In this document: positions 25,258-34,696 of the stretch, piece after piece
Position numbering within the stretch: the stretch's first letter is position 1
How the letters are laid out: each line of letters begins with the position of its first letter
DNA from: Paenibacillus sp. SY21-1
GTDB lineage: Bacteria; Bacillota; Bacilli; Paenibacillales; Paenibacillaceae
DNA length: 64,000 nt
Assembly: GCF_005222705.1 (NCBI RefSeq)
Contig: NZ_STGF01000024.1
Coordinates: 1 to 64,000, forward strand
Reading direction: 5' to 3'
Notes under the pieces: model-generated
Database searches by the model: none
The model's input: only the letters and a program-made list of their open reading frames with translations
Told to the model about the DNA's origin: nothing
Made by a program: the position numbers and the translations under genes

Positions 25258-27261
25258 CTATATTCTATTCTGCGTTGCCCTTTCTCTGGCGGCGTTTAAA
25301 GGCTTGTCGAGGAGGCCGCCGTAGCCCCTGTCATCCATCCGCGCATTGGCGTCCACGCGGCTCCATTCATCCTCGCCTAGAAGCACCGTCGACTCCTTCA
25401 TCAGATGGGCTTGCAATTTATGCAAGCGTTCGAGCAAAGCCGTAATTTCGGCAACCGTGAGCAAGCCTTCCATAATGACGGATAGATCGTCCGGCTTCAG
25501 TGAGATAATTCGCTCCGCAAGCTCCCGATCGACAAAACGGCTCAAGCCATGATATTCATTGTGCCTGAGGTCAAGGTTCGTTTCCGTGCCAAAGGCCATA
25601 TCGTTGTCGATGCCCGTGACGCCAAGCGTCTTGCCCTCGTCATTTCTGTTGATATAGAAGTTTCCGGTATGCCGGTCCACCTGCATTGCCAGCGTATCGA
25701 TAAGATGCAGCCTGGACAGGGCCCGCTGGAAAGCGGGGTCGTTGACATCGAAGCTCTCTTCCCTGCCATTTTCAATATCCTCTTTCAGCCTTGGTAGCAC
25801 CGTTTTGCCCGCTTCTCCCTTTGCTTTCTCCATATAGCTGCCCTTCACCATGCCCGATCCGGAATTGTAGATCGCGAATTCAGCTTTGGCAATGACGCCG
25901 GCCCCAAGCAGCTGATCGAGACGCGACATCGCGACGTTGCGATTGGCCAGCCGGGCATTCTTTCGGTCGATTTTCGCATGATTGGCGACGCCTGCCTCTG
26001 AAAAGGCAACGTCAAGCTCCTCTATCGTTGCTGTCTCGGGGAGCTCCTGATCAGACAATATTCGGTCTTTCGTCGCCTTGAATACCCCCTCTATACCCGG
26101 TCCGATCTCGAAAAACTCGACGCTGTTGATGCCGCCCTGGTTCGTCTCTCCTGTACTCATTTCGGGAGACAAGTGGATTAAGCTGGTACTCGTTAGAAGC
26201 TTCCATAGAGGACGCCCTTTGCTCGGATCGGCCTTATATTCCGCAGCTGCAGATAGAACAGCCGTCCTTTCGAACGGAATCATTTCCTTCAGTTTTTTTA
26301 TATAAATAACTTTGTTGTCCTTTTTCGCATTCTTATTGTGCTCAAGATACTCTTGGCTGGCCCGTTCGACCATCGCATACTGATTCAGCACCTGATTTAG
26401 CTGTTCATTGATTTCATTTGGCGTTTCGGCCAGCGGATTATTAACCATGTAATCATCGAAATGTTGAAGCCTTTCTAAAAGCTCCCTGTAATGCGTGCTA
26501 TGCTTTCTGACTTTTTTCCCAAAAACCTTGCTATGCTCCTTCGGCTCGCCGAGCTCTCTTTTCACTTCTTCGGGGCTTGGCAAGCGTTGGATGACGTGCG
26601 AACCCCCGCTGCCCAAGCTCGCGTCTGTCCGGCTGCCGGCCTCCTTCCGCTGAATGGTCAGCCGCTCCGGCTCCGGCGCGTTCGCAGCTTTGGCGCCTAG
26701 CTTGTCCGCCTCCTGCTCAAGCGCAGGACTGTCGTTCAGCAGCGCACCTGAAGCCAGCTGTGCCGTGGGCGAAACACGCCCGGCCTTCTGCTGCACGACA
26801 TGCGCCAGCTCATGACCGAGGAGACGCTGCCCGCCGGGCTGAGCCGGATTATACTGACCGGGAGCGAAATGCACATCAGTACCCTGCGTGTAGGCGAGTG
26901 CGCCCGCATCGGTGGCCTTGGAGGAATTGGCGTGAATGCGCACATCCGAAAAATCGGCGCCCAGCGCGCCCTCCATTTTGGCTTGCACAGCATTCGGCAT
27001 GCGAGTTTGCGTGCCGGCCGAAGACGAACGTTGAACGGTCCCGGCTTCTCCGCCGCCATTCAGCTTGAACATTTGCAGAACCGCCTGATTGCCCACAACG
27101 CTCTGCAAAGCGGAAATCTGCGCCGGATGGGGAGAACCTATTTTAAGCTGCATCGTCGGGCGGTCTTGCAGTTTGGGCTTTAGATCCGAATGCGTCTGCT
27201 GTTCTGTCTTGTAAGGCTTGGAAGAAAAAAATCCCTTCACTGCTATCACACTCTTTTCCAC
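25258..27261 (-). CDS. DUF4157 (eCIS core) metalloprotease-like protein with kinase-like C-terminal domain
   Basis: A 667-residue protein with an unusual build. Residues about 92-190 form a DUF4157/eCIS-core domain: HFAPGQYNP, then HELAHVVQQ (150-158, zinc-metalloprotease HExxH) and LEQEADKLG with the third-ligand glutamate. VQR and IQR motifs typical of these proteins recur (about 76, 203, 224). A helical linker follows. From about 370 the sequence resembles PI3/4-kinase-like folds: GVFKAT (Lys395, ATP lysine), NRNVAMSRLDQLLG, YMEKAKG, then the catalytic DRHTGN (529-534) and metal-binding GIDNDMAFG (550-558). DUF4157 marks proteins linked to extracellular contractile injection systems, often cargo. 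No such system is in the window. The start is a GTG without a clear ribosome site, and internal GTG codons (such as 27246) are possible starts. A toxin-like kinase effector is inference. Confidence 0.75.
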   Translation of the reverse strand: MEKSVIAVKGFFSSKPYKTEQQTHSDLKPKLQDRPTMQLKIGSPHPAQISALQSVVGNQAVLQMFKLNGGGEAGTVQRSSSAGTQTRMPNAVQAKMEGALGADFSDVRIHANSSKATDAGALAYTQGTDVHFAPGQYNPAQPGGQRLLGHELAHVVQQKAGRVSPTAQLASGALLNDSPALEQEADKLGAKAANAPEPERLTIQRKEAGSRTDASLGSGGSHVIQRLPSPEEVKRELGEPKEHSKVFGKKVRKHSTHYRELLERLQHFDDYMVNNPLAETPNEINEQLNQVLNQYAMVERASQEYLEHNKNAKKDNKVIYIKKLKEMIPFERTAVLSAAAEYKADPSKGRPLWKLLTSTSLIHLSPEMSTGETNQGGINSVEFFEIGPGIEGVFKATKDRILSDQELPETATIEELDVAFSEAGVANHAKIDRKNARLANRNVAMSRLDQLLGAGVIAKAEFAIYNSGSGMVKGSYMEKAKGEAGKTVLPRLKEDIENGREESFDVNDPAFQRALSRLHLIDTLAMQVDRHTGNFYINRNDEGKTLGVTGIDNDMAFGTETNLDLRHNEYHGLSRFVDRELAERIISLKPDDLSVIMEGLLTVAEITALLERLHKLQAHLMKESTVLLGEDEWSRVDANARMDDRGYGGLLDKPLNAARERATQNRI

Positions 27262-27613
27262 AATAAATTGTCTATGAGAGACTCAGTAAGAGTCCAGGGC
27301 AATTCCGCGCCGTATCCCATGAAGCCTATCGGGTCGACGCCCCGCCTACTCTTCATCTTGATAAATGGATAATGCAACACAAAGTCTTTGATACTACTAT
27401 ATAAAAGGATGGCAGGCTATTTACTTAATGAATTCTTAAAGGATTTGGACAGGCTGGACAGGCGCACGCCGAGCTGCGAGTCGAGGTCCGAGTTGAGCTC
27501 TCGCCTTGGGCTGCTACCTTGCTTCCATATAAAAAAGCCGCACGAAGCTCAGGAGAGAATACCTGAAATTCGTCGGCTCAAATGACAAGCGGCAGGGGCA
27601 ATAGTCTGATAGA
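27262..27613. other. Gene-free stretch
   Basis: I see no gene here. An imperfect hairpin at about 27534-27579 (AGCCGCACGAA with TTCGTCGGCT) may be a terminator remnant. Confidence 0.35.
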
Positions 27614-27706
27614 CTAATGCCTGGTACCGCATACGGGATCTTCATTCAGCTCGCTGGCGCATACGGCGTCCATACACCGGTACACGGTGCGAACGCTGAT
27701 CTCCAG
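27614..27706 (-). pseudogene. Fragment of a WYL/DeoR-type regulator (HTH only)
   Basis: The minus strand reads LEISVRTVYRCMDAVCAS before a TAG. SVRTVYRDIDAL is the hallmark of the helix-turn-helix that starts WYL-domain regulators, and the match is near perfect apart from CM for DI. A stop codon lies immediately upstream and the WYL domain is missing, so it is a relic. Confidence 0.45.
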
Positions 27707-27905
27707 CTATCCTCCATTCTCATCATCAAGATGGATTCAAGCGAATGAGATAAGCAATAAAATCTTCTTTATAAAAAGCATGAAGCACACAAGCCTGTTT
27801 TTCCTTCGTTTCAAGATATTGTTGAAATTACGAATCGATCCCGTTAAGCTGGATTGGGGATTATCCCTTATCGAGACAATCAACAAGGGAGGCGCTGCGA
27901 ATATC

Positions 27906-28283
27906 ATGAAAAAATATGGCTATTATATGCTCACTCTGCTATTAAATTCAGTTTTGGCTCTCCTTCTCCCCTACCTGCTATTGTTGTTCATCATTGACGC
28001 TGAGTACATCATGTATGCTGCGGGTACCCTCGATTCCAGCGCTGCCGCTCATATGAGGGGCGAAGGAGATCTGCTGCCCTTTTTTATATTGTTCACTCTT
28101 ATATTTACAGCAGCTTTTCTCTTCTTCCTCATTGTCTTTAATCGTATCATTTATCGCAAGCTTCATACGACAAAATTAGAATTTATCGCAGCCATTGCAG
28201 CCATTTTCATCTTTGTTTTGATACTGGATTTAGTCATTGACCCCTTCCACTTCATGTGGCGTTATAGAGATTTACTGGGCTAG
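27906..28283 (+). CDS. Small membrane protein of unknown function
   Basis: A 125-residue very hydrophobic protein. Membrane helices are apparent near residues 7-29, 58-78 and 89-110, with a short outside loop in between and a polar end HFMWRYRDLLG. No known family recognised. The ATG at 27906 has GGAGG 13 bases upstream, a little far. The open frame extends 73 codons further upstream without a good start. It is flanked by a regulator relic and the sugar transporter locus on the opposite strand. Confidence 0.45.
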   Translation: MKKYGYYMLTLLLNSVLALLLPYLLLLFIIDAEYIMYAAGTLDSSAAAHMRGEGDLLPFFILFTLIFTAAFLFFLIVFNRIIYRKLHTTKLEFIAAIAAIFIFVLILDLVIDPFHFMWRYRDLLG

Positions 28284-28386
28284 CCACTACGCAGAATCCT
28301 TCTTTGCCACGCTTTGCTGGGCACGGATCAAGGCAGATTCCTCCATCATCCATGGGCTGGCCCGTATAACCTACCTATTAAAACAA

Positions 28387-28437
28387 AAGAGGATGCCCCA
28401 AAAGTCAACGTTAGCTGACTGAGGGACATCCCTTTTC
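28387..28437. terminator. Bidirectional terminator between the membrane protein and transporter genes
   Basis: AAAAGAGGATGCCCC pairs with GGGACATCCCTTTT around a loop of about 20 bases. U-tracts lie on both sides. Confidence 0.75.
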
Positions 28438-28467
28438 AAGGCAAAATATCTCTAGTAAACGGTAAAA

Positions 28468-30084
28468 TTACTTCCCACCTGCATCCAAATACGCTTGAAC
28501 CTGCGCCGTAATTTCTTCTCGGATCGTATCGAGTCCAAGACCTTTTAACTCGCCGTTCAGCTTGGTTGAAACCGCCTCCCAATCCTTCACCTGACCGGCC
28601 TTCAGCGTCTGGATGAACGGATCGGCTTTGGATTGCACATTGGCGAATTCGCCTTTCACGTTTGCAGTGTCAAAGGCGAACTTGGCCAGTACGGGAGCGT
28701 AATAGGTGTCAGACTTTGCCGAATATTCAAAGTAGCTCCTCGCGGACTCTTCCAAATCTACCGGCAGACGGATCATCGTCGGATTCCACGTAAATTCGTA
28801 GCCCGGGAAAATGTAATGCTTCGAATCGTCCAGCAGCTTCAGTTGATTTTCGCCAACCGGCTCCCAGTGCTTGCCCTCGATGCCGTGTTCGAACAGATCG
28901 TGATTCTCGCGGCTTTGGAACAGCCAATCGAAGAACTTCATCGTGCGGTCGATGTTTTTGGAGGACACCGGGATCGCGATGGAGTTATTGGCCTTAAAGC
29001 TCGTCGGAATCGCCCCCGGCTCCATGTTGCGCATCTTCTCCTTCAGGACAAAAAACTCCAGATCGGTGCCCGAGATCGTTTCCTGCAGCAGCTTCCGGTC
29101 CGCCGCGAAGGAAGAAATCGTTCCATAATAGGACGCCGCCTTGCCGGACATAAAGTAGGCCTTGTGATCCTTCTGGCTGAGGACATCCTTCTCGAGATAT
29201 TTGCTCCACTCCGCCCACTTGTCATATTGCTCAAAGGTTGACTTCATAGTGTTGAGCGGAGCCGGCAGTTTCGCCCATTCGGCGGCCGGGTCGCCTAACG
29301 CGATTACGTTTTGCACAGTTTTTAAATCGTCGCTTAGATGAACAAAATACGGGATACCTCCGAGATTAAGAGGACGAACCGTGTCAAGCTCCTCTCGCTC
29401 AGGAGCCAGCATTTCTTGAAAACCCCCGATCCCTCTGACAGCCAGCGGCGTTATGCCCTGCTCGGAGGACAGCACCTTTTCGTAATATTGCTGAAGCTCG
29501 TCATAGCTCGAGATCGGCTCGGAGAAGCCAAGCTTCTCCCGCAAATCCTTGCGGATATACACGACCGGAATATCATAGAAATATTGCGTGAACGGAATGG
29601 TGTACAGATGATTGTCGTACCGCTTATTCATCTCGACAAACTCGGGCGAGAACGCCTGCTTCAGCCCCGGATACTCGTCGTTGTTGAAGTATTTGTCCAG
29701 TTGGGCGTAGGCGCCCTGCGGAATCAGCTCCCTCAGATTTTGAAAATCCGCGTCGAAAACAAAATCGACCTCTTCGCCTGCCGTCATCATCAGCTTTACT
29801 TTTTGCTTATGATCCGATGGCGCGTTCCATTGAATCTTAATCTTCGTGTTCAGTGTGTCCTTCGTTCGTTTCTCGAACTCCTCCAGCACCAGAGGCAGAT
29901 CCTTCGGCGCGTCGCCGAAGAGCATGCCTGTAAGCGTGACCTCGCTTGGCGCCGCTGCCGATCCGCCTTCGTTTGTCGCAGGCGTGTTGGTCGCGTTGTC
30001 CTTGCTGCTGCACGCAGCCAGGGAGCCGGCCATAACCAAGGATAATAATGCCGTAGTCAGACGTTTTGCTTTCATCGTGCTCAT
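28468..30084 (-). CDS. Sugar ABC transporter substrate-binding lipoprotein (LplA/YtcQ type)
   Basis: A 538-residue lipoprotein that captures oligosaccharides outside the membrane. The signal peptide ends in the lipobox LAACSS (Cys25) and is followed by a Ser/Thr/Asn-rich linker. The mature part is a two-lobed binding protein with EEVDFVFDADFQNL, LYTIPFTQYFYDIPVVYIRKDL and WKWDxxQ-type later segments. Length fits the long (500+) family that pairs with YteP/YtcP permeases. It is the last gene of permease-permease-binding protein on the minus strand, 57 bp after the second permease. No ATPase gene is present, so a shared MsmX-type ATPase elsewhere is expected. The substrate is probably the lyase-generated oligosaccharide of this locus. 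Confidence 0.88.
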   Translation of the reverse strand: MSTMKAKRLTTALLSLVMAGSLAACSSKDNATNTPATNEGGSAAAPSEVTLTGMLFGDAPKDLPLVLEEFEKRTKDTLNTKIKIQWNAPSDHKQKVKLMMTAGEEVDFVFDADFQNLRELIPQGAYAQLDKYFNNDEYPGLKQAFSPEFVEMNKRYDNHLYTIPFTQYFYDIPVVYIRKDLREKLGFSEPISSYDELQQYYEKVLSSEQGITPLAVRGIGGFQEMLAPEREELDTVRPLNLGGIPYFVHLSDDLKTVQNVIALGDPAAEWAKLPAPLNTMKSTFEQYDKWAEWSKYLEKDVLSQKDHKAYFMSGKAASYYGTISSFAADRKLLQETISGTDLEFFVLKEKMRNMEPGAIPTSFKANNSIAIPVSSKNIDRTMKFFDWLFQSRENHDLFEHGIEGKHWEPVGENQLKLLDDSKHYIFPGYEFTWNPTMIRLPVDLEESARSYFEYSAKSDTYYAPVLAKFAFDTANVKGEFANVQSKADPFIQTLKAGQVKDWEAVSTKLNGELKGLGLDTIREEITAQVQAYLDAGGK

Positions 30085-30141
30085 TCATCCCCTTTTCTTA
30101 TCTTGAAATTGAAACTATACTAAACCGCTTGGACAGCGGAA

Positions 30142-31023
30142 TTAGCCTTTCACCGCTCCTACCATCAGACCTTTTACGAAATATTTCTGGAGGAACGGAT
30201 ACAGCAGAACAATTGGACCGATCGTGACGACCGTCGTCGCCAGCCGGACCGTCATGGCCGGCGGAATAAAATTCGGAATGCTCACATCCGCCGATATCTG
30301 GTTGATGTAGTCCAGGTTGTTCATAATGCGCTGGATTAAATATTGAAGCGGATAAAGATCCTTGTCGTTGATATAGAGCACCGCGTCGAACCATTTGTTC
30401 CAATAGCTCAAGGCGTAGAACAACCCAATTGTGGCCAAAGCAGGCAGCGAAATCGGCAGAATAATTCGGAACAGGATATAGATATCGTTGGCGCCATCAA
30501 TCTTTGCGGATTCTGCAATCGAATCGTCGATTGACGCAAAGAAATTGCGGAGCAGGAACATGTTCCAGGCGCTCAGCAGGCTCGGAACGATAAGCACCCA
30601 AATCGTATCCTTCATATCCAAATACTTGGAGATGAGCAGGTACGTGGCAACCAGGCCGCCATGGAACAACATCGTAAAGTACACGTAGAACGCGATATGA
30701 TTGCGGTATTTGACCGACTTGACCGATAAGGCATACGCAAGCGCGCTGGTGAGAATCATCGATAGAACCGTGCCGGTCAGCGTGACGAACGTCGTAACGC
30801 CGTATGCCTTGTAAATCGTATGGTCGCGGAAGATCAGCTTGTAGGCGTCCAGGCTGAAATCGGACGGCCAGAACGTGTAGCCGTTCTTCAGAATGGAGGC
30901 TTCGGTGGCAAACGAGCTGGCTACGACAGACCAGAACGGCAGCAAGCAGTACACAGAGAACAGCCCAATCGCCGCGTAGAAGAAGCCTTTCAGCATTCGA
31001 TCCGATAAGCTTTCCTTAATCAT
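30142..31023 (-). CDS. Sugar ABC transporter permease (LplC/YtcP type)
   Basis: A 293-residue inner-membrane permease with six predicted helices. The cytoplasmic coupling motif is ESAKIDGANDIYILFRIILP (EAA loop, around residue 190), which docks the ATPase. It ends in the typical KGLMVGAVKG. It starts 21 bp after the other permease, so is co-translated. It forms the import channel with that permease for the neighbouring binding protein. Confidence 0.9.
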   Translation of the reverse strand: MIKESLSDRMLKGFFYAAIGLFSVYCLLPFWSVVASSFATEASILKNGYTFWPSDFSLDAYKLIFRDHTIYKAYGVTTFVTLTGTVLSMILTSALAYALSVKSVKYRNHIAFYVYFTMLFHGGLVATYLLISKYLDMKDTIWVLIVPSLLSAWNMFLLRNFFASIDDSIAESAKIDGANDIYILFRIILPISLPALATIGLFYALSYWNKWFDAVLYINDKDLYPLQYLIQRIMNNLDYINQISADVSIPNFIPPAMTVRLATTVVTIGPIVLLYPFLQKYFVKGLMVGAVKG

Positions 31024-31044
31024 GAGTTTCTTTCACTTCCTTAT

Positions 31045-32067
31045 CTAAAAAATGGCGGATTCCGGCGCAAACCTCTTGGCGATGGCATTGACGCTCAAGA
31101 CGAGCACGAAGCCGATAAGGGATTGCATAAAGCCGATTGCGGCGGACATGCTCATATCGCCAAGATCCATCATCGCCCGGAACAGATACGTATCAATGAC
31201 GTCCGTCGTCGGATAAAGCGGCGGGTTGCGCCCGATAATCGCATAGATCATGCCGAAATCTCCGTTGAAAATGCCGCCTACAGCCAGAATAAGCAGCAGA
31301 ATGACCGTAGGCTTGAGCAAAGGGAGCGTAATGAAACGAATTTTCTGGAAGCGGCTTGCCCCGTCGATGGACGCCGATTCGTATATATCCGGATTAATGC
31401 CGGATATCGTGGCCATATACACGATGGAAGCGAAGCCCGCCCCGTGCCATACCTTCAGCAGGACGAGAATGGCCGGCCAATACTCGGGCGAAGACAGAAA
31501 TTGCACAGGCGGAATGCCGAATGCGGACAGGATCTGATTAATGAAGCCCCCGTCCGTTGCCATAAAAGCCATAACGAACATAGCGACCACCGTCCACGAC
31601 AGGAAATGCGGAAAAATCATGACGGATTGAGTCAGCTTCTTGAACCACTTGCCTCCAAGCTCCGTGACCATTACGGCGATCACAACGGCGGCAAGCGTAT
31701 TAAAGACGATAAACAGCACATTCAAAAACAACGTGTTCGTGACGATCTGAATCCAGTCATTCGAGCGAAAGAAAAACCGGAAGTTCCTCAGGCCGACGAA
31801 CTCGCTGCCGGTAATGCCCTGCATCGCCTTGAAATCCTGAAATGCAATGATGATCCCGCCCATGGGCAGGTAAGCAAAAACAAAAAACCAGAGGATACCC
31901 GGCAAAGCCAGGAGATACAAAAACTTGTTTCTCAACAGTTCAAACATAAAAGCGCCGACCGCGCTTCGTTTTTTGTTTTGGGGATAAGCTTGATCGGCAA
32001 AGCCTGCTTGGGTAGCGCTCAATTTCGTTCCTCCTTCACTCTTGCTGCTGATGTCATGTCCCCACAT
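31045..32067 (-). CDS. Sugar ABC transporter permease (LplB/YteP type)
   Basis: A 340-residue permease. After a polar start, helices begin at about residue 50 (FLYLLALPGILWFFVFAYLP). The EAA loop reads ESASIDGASRFQKIRFITLP. ATG at 32067 has AGGAGG-like sequence directly before it. A TTG at 32022 (16th codon) also has GGAGG and gives the length usual in relatives, so either start may be used. First gene of the three-gene transporter unit. The membrane AraC-type sensor-regulator is encoded just upstream on the same strand, as usual for this transporter class. Confidence 0.88.
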   Translation of the reverse strand: MWGHDISSKSEGGTKLSATQAGFADQAYPQNKKRSAVGAFMFELLRNKFLYLLALPGILWFFVFAYLPMGGIIIAFQDFKAMQGITGSEFVGLRNFRFFFRSNDWIQIVTNTLFLNVLFIVFNTLAAVVIAVMVTELGGKWFKKLTQSVMIFPHFLSWTVVAMFVMAFMATDGGFINQILSAFGIPPVQFLSSPEYWPAILVLLKVWHGAGFASIVYMATISGINPDIYESASIDGASRFQKIRFITLPLLKPTVILLLILAVGGIFNGDFGMIYAIIGRNPPLYPTTDVIDTYLFRAMMDLGDMSMSAAIGFMQSLIGFVLVLSVNAIAKRFAPESAIF

Positions 32068-32179
32068 TACTCCTTCCTCCCTGAATGCAACACCTCAAAA
32101 ACCGGTCAAAAAGCACAAATGCGGCCGAAACGGAGGGTATGAAATCCGATGATTCGCTCAATAAACAGCCATTTTGAAA

Positions 32180-32213
32180 CAAACAACCCCCTTTTTCAAC
32201 GAAAGAAGGGGGC
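32180..32213 (-). terminator. Terminator after the AraC sensor-regulator
   Basis: On the minus strand CCCCCTTCTTTC, short loop, GAAAAAGGGGG, then TTGTTTGTTT. It separates the regulator from the transporter genes. Confidence 0.75.
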
Positions 32214-32224
32214 GTCTTGTGCAA

Positions 32225-34540
32225 TCAAGCATTTATTTCCGTATGTTCGCCGCTGCTTTTACGAAAGTGATCCGGCGTTTTTCCGCAATGCTTTTTGAAG
32301 GAAATGTAAAAGTATTTCGTATTATCGATCCCCACCATCTCGCCGATTTTATTCGCGGGAAGATCGGTCGTCAGGAGCAGCTCCTTCGCCTTCTCAAACC
32401 GGTAATCCGTCAAATACTGATTCAAGGAAATGGCGGCGATATCCTTAAAAACCTTTCTCATATAATTGACGGAAAGTCCCGCGACGTCCGCCAGCATGTC
32501 CACGGTCAGGTTGGAATTCTCATAATGCAACTGAATATGGCGCTTCAGCTTCTCCACGATTACGACATTTTTCTGCGAAGATTGCCGATCTCTCAAGCTA
32601 ATCGCCGTCTCTCCCAGTCCGATAAACCATTCCTCGATCTGATTCAGCGTCTCCCATTTATACAGCTGCTGACCTAATGTTCCGATATCGTGGCTGAGCC
32701 CGCTCAAATCCCCGGACGCCATCGTCCTGGAAGCTCTGGATACGATAAACAGAAGCTGATTCAGCAAAAACATCGTTTCATCAAAAGGAGCTTTGCGCAG
32801 CAGGCTGAAATATTGTTTGAAAGCGTCGGCGGTTCTCGCAGAGTCCCCAAGCTTCATATGGTCGGCCACTTGCTTCTCCATCGTGGAGGATAGACCTTCC
32901 GGAATCGATTCCCGGCTGTTCTCAATAGCCGCGGGTATGAAGCTTTTACGGCCGAAGGCCAATCGATACCTCGAAGCGTTGTACGCAGACTGCCACGACA
33001 TGGGAATCTGCCTAAGGTCGGCCGCATGAGTGCCCAGAGCCGCCGTGGCCGACAGCCTCATGTAGCGCTCCGCGTTGCTTTGGACGTCCAGCATCAGTTG
33101 CTCCAACTGCTCTTCTTTGCCGCCTGTACAAAGGAACAGAATAAGGATCATATCCTCTCCCCCATCGAAGCTGAACGTCGGAAGCTGTGAGCTTCCCAGC
33201 TCTTCCGCGATATTGGACATGCCGTATTTCAGCAGGTAAAGATCGTTGTGGCTGTACGTTTGCTTCAGCTCTTCGTAATTGTCCAGACGCAGCATGCCAA
33301 TCTGAAATCCCGGAGCCGGAGCTTGTACCCCCAGCCGGATCAGCCTGCCGACCATGTCCGGCTCGCTGCTCCAGGCGCCCGTGGCAAGCTGCCGAAGCGT
33401 CTCCGACCGCTCCGTATAGCGGTAGCCCGCCATGCTCGTCTGCAAATCCTGCACTCGTCGTTCCAGGTAACGGAAAGTCCCCGACAGCCTCTCGAATTCG
33501 CTGCCCGACTCCGCATCCGGCGTTTTGGCCATATGCTTGAGCAGTCGGTGAATGGGGCCATATATGATGCGGGTAAAGAAAAATCCGGTGAGCAGAACGA
33601 TGAACAAAATAACGGCGGTAACCGAAAGAATATAATCTTTGACTGCGTTCACTTTGCCGAGCAAGCTCTTGTAATTGACATCCCCGATAAAGATCCAGCC
33701 CAGGCTGTCGGACTTGATGTAGAACAGCCGATGGGCGGTTCCGTCTACCTCCGTTTCCACGATTCCCCGAGCGTCGTCCGATTGCAGGATCGACTGGATG
33801 GCCGGTAGCTCTGAGAGGTTTGTGTTGATTCTCGTATCGTCCGAATGAGAGATGACAACACCCTGCCGGTTCATAATCATGGACTGGAACGACATGCTCC
33901 CGGCTCCGTTCATCATCATCGTCTGAAGCACCCGTTGATCCAAATTCAGGACCATGGCTCCATTCGAGGCTTCGCCATCGCGCGTGCTCATATAGGCGAC
34001 GGAGATAAGATTGCCGTTAAACGGCTTCGTATCATGCACAAACGACGTAGTCCGGGGAACGAAAATGCTGCCACGCATGGCATTCGTATTTTTCAGCAGG
34101 TGAAGAATTTGTTCGTCATAAAAATCGGAAAACGATCTAACCGTCGTCAGCGACGAAAAGGCCAGCTCCTGCCTGGTATTGATTAAATAAACGGAATGCA
34201 CCATCGGATTTGTAATGGCTAGCTCCGTAAGCTTGGCGCCGATCCTGCCCATCATGCCCGTGTCGAACGTACTGGCGTAAAAGCCTGCCTGAAGATCCGC
34301 CGAGGCGTAAGCGTTTGCAAATTGCTGGTATGTCGAGCTAAGCAAAATATTCGCCGTATTATAGGACTGCTCCAGCGAGCGGTCTGTCGATTCCGTCAGT
34401 TCGTCCTTCAAGCTTTCGGATACTTTTGACGTTATCGCGAGCGTCAGCGCTGCAAGAATCAATAGACCAACAACCAAATAAGATAAAATAATTCGGACTA
34501 ACAAGCTTTTTCTGAGCAAAAAGCCGCGAATGGTGTTCAT
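32225..34540 (-). CDS. Membrane-bound AraC-type sensor-regulator
   Basis: A 771-residue fusion regulator typical of Paenibacillus sugar loci. The start at 34540 (MNTIRGFLL) is chosen because GGAGGAGGAG lies just before it. An earlier ATG at 34663 has none. A first helix lies at about 16-38, an extracellular Cache-like sensor at about 40-290 and a second helix near 300-322. A helical linker region follows, then a C-terminal AraC domain with LTVDMLADVAGLSVNYMRKVFK (LADVAGLSVNYMRKVF) and NKIGEMVGIDNTKYFYISFKK. It senses an outside signal, perhaps the sugar or the binding protein, and activates the adjacent transporter and lyase genes. Confidence 0.87.
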   Translation of the reverse strand: MNTIRGFLLRKSLLVRIILSYLVVGLLILAALTLAITSKVSESLKDELTESTDRSLEQSYNTANILLSSTYQQFANAYASADLQAGFYASTFDTGMMGRIGAKLTELAITNPMVHSVYLINTRQELAFSSLTTVRSFSDFYDEQILHLLKNTNAMRGSIFVPRTTSFVHDTKPFNGNLISVAYMSTRDGEASNGAMVLNLDQRVLQTMMMNGAGSMSFQSMIMNRQGVVISHSDDTRINTNLSELPAIQSILQSDDARGIVETEVDGTAHRLFYIKSDSLGWIFIGDVNYKSLLGKVNAVKDYILSVTAVILFIVLLTGFFFTRIIYGPIHRLLKHMAKTPDAESGSEFERLSGTFRYLERRVQDLQTSMAGYRYTERSETLRQLATGAWSSEPDMVGRLIRLGVQAPAPGFQIGMLRLDNYEELKQTYSHNDLYLLKYGMSNIAEELGSSQLPTFSFDGGEDMILILFLCTGGKEEQLEQLMLDVQSNAERYMRLSATAALGTHAADLRQIPMSWQSAYNASRYRLAFGRKSFIPAAIENSRESIPEGLSSTMEKQVADHMKLGDSARTADAFKQYFSLLRKAPFDETMFLLNQLLFIVSRASRTMASGDLSGLSHDIGTLGQQLYKWETLNQIEEWFIGLGETAISLRDRQSSQKNVVIVEKLKRHIQLHYENSNLTVDMLADVAGLSVNYMRKVFKDIAAISLNQYLTDYRFEKAKELLLTTDLPANKIGEMVGIDNTKYFYISFKKHCGKTPDHFRKSSGEHTEINA

Positions 34541-34654
34541 AGGCTCCTCCTCCGTTCTTTTTTTCGTTGTACCCTTCATTATAGAAAGAGGAGAGCTGGC
34601 TTTGGAATGCGGTTTTTTAAGGCGAAATGTACGGTTATTTAAGATTTCATACGG

Positions 34655-34687
34655 AACAGGCATGAGACGGCCCGTCTCATGCCTGTT
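34655..34687. terminator. Hairpin after the lyase operon
   Basis: AACAGGCATGAGACGG and CCGTCTCATGCCTGTT form perfect 16-bp arms with one base between, 10 bp past the stop of the second lyase. The U-run is poor on the minus strand. Confidence 0.65.
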
Positions 34688-34696
34688 TCTCTGCCG

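Noticed and set aside
25258..27261. Full contractile injection system locus around the DUF4157 gene
   Set aside because: No sheath, tube, baseplate, spike or AAA ATPase gene is present anywhere in the window.
27388..27585. 65-codon plus-strand frame
   Set aside because: No ribosome binding site, odd composition, and it overlaps an imperfect hairpin. Treated as chance.
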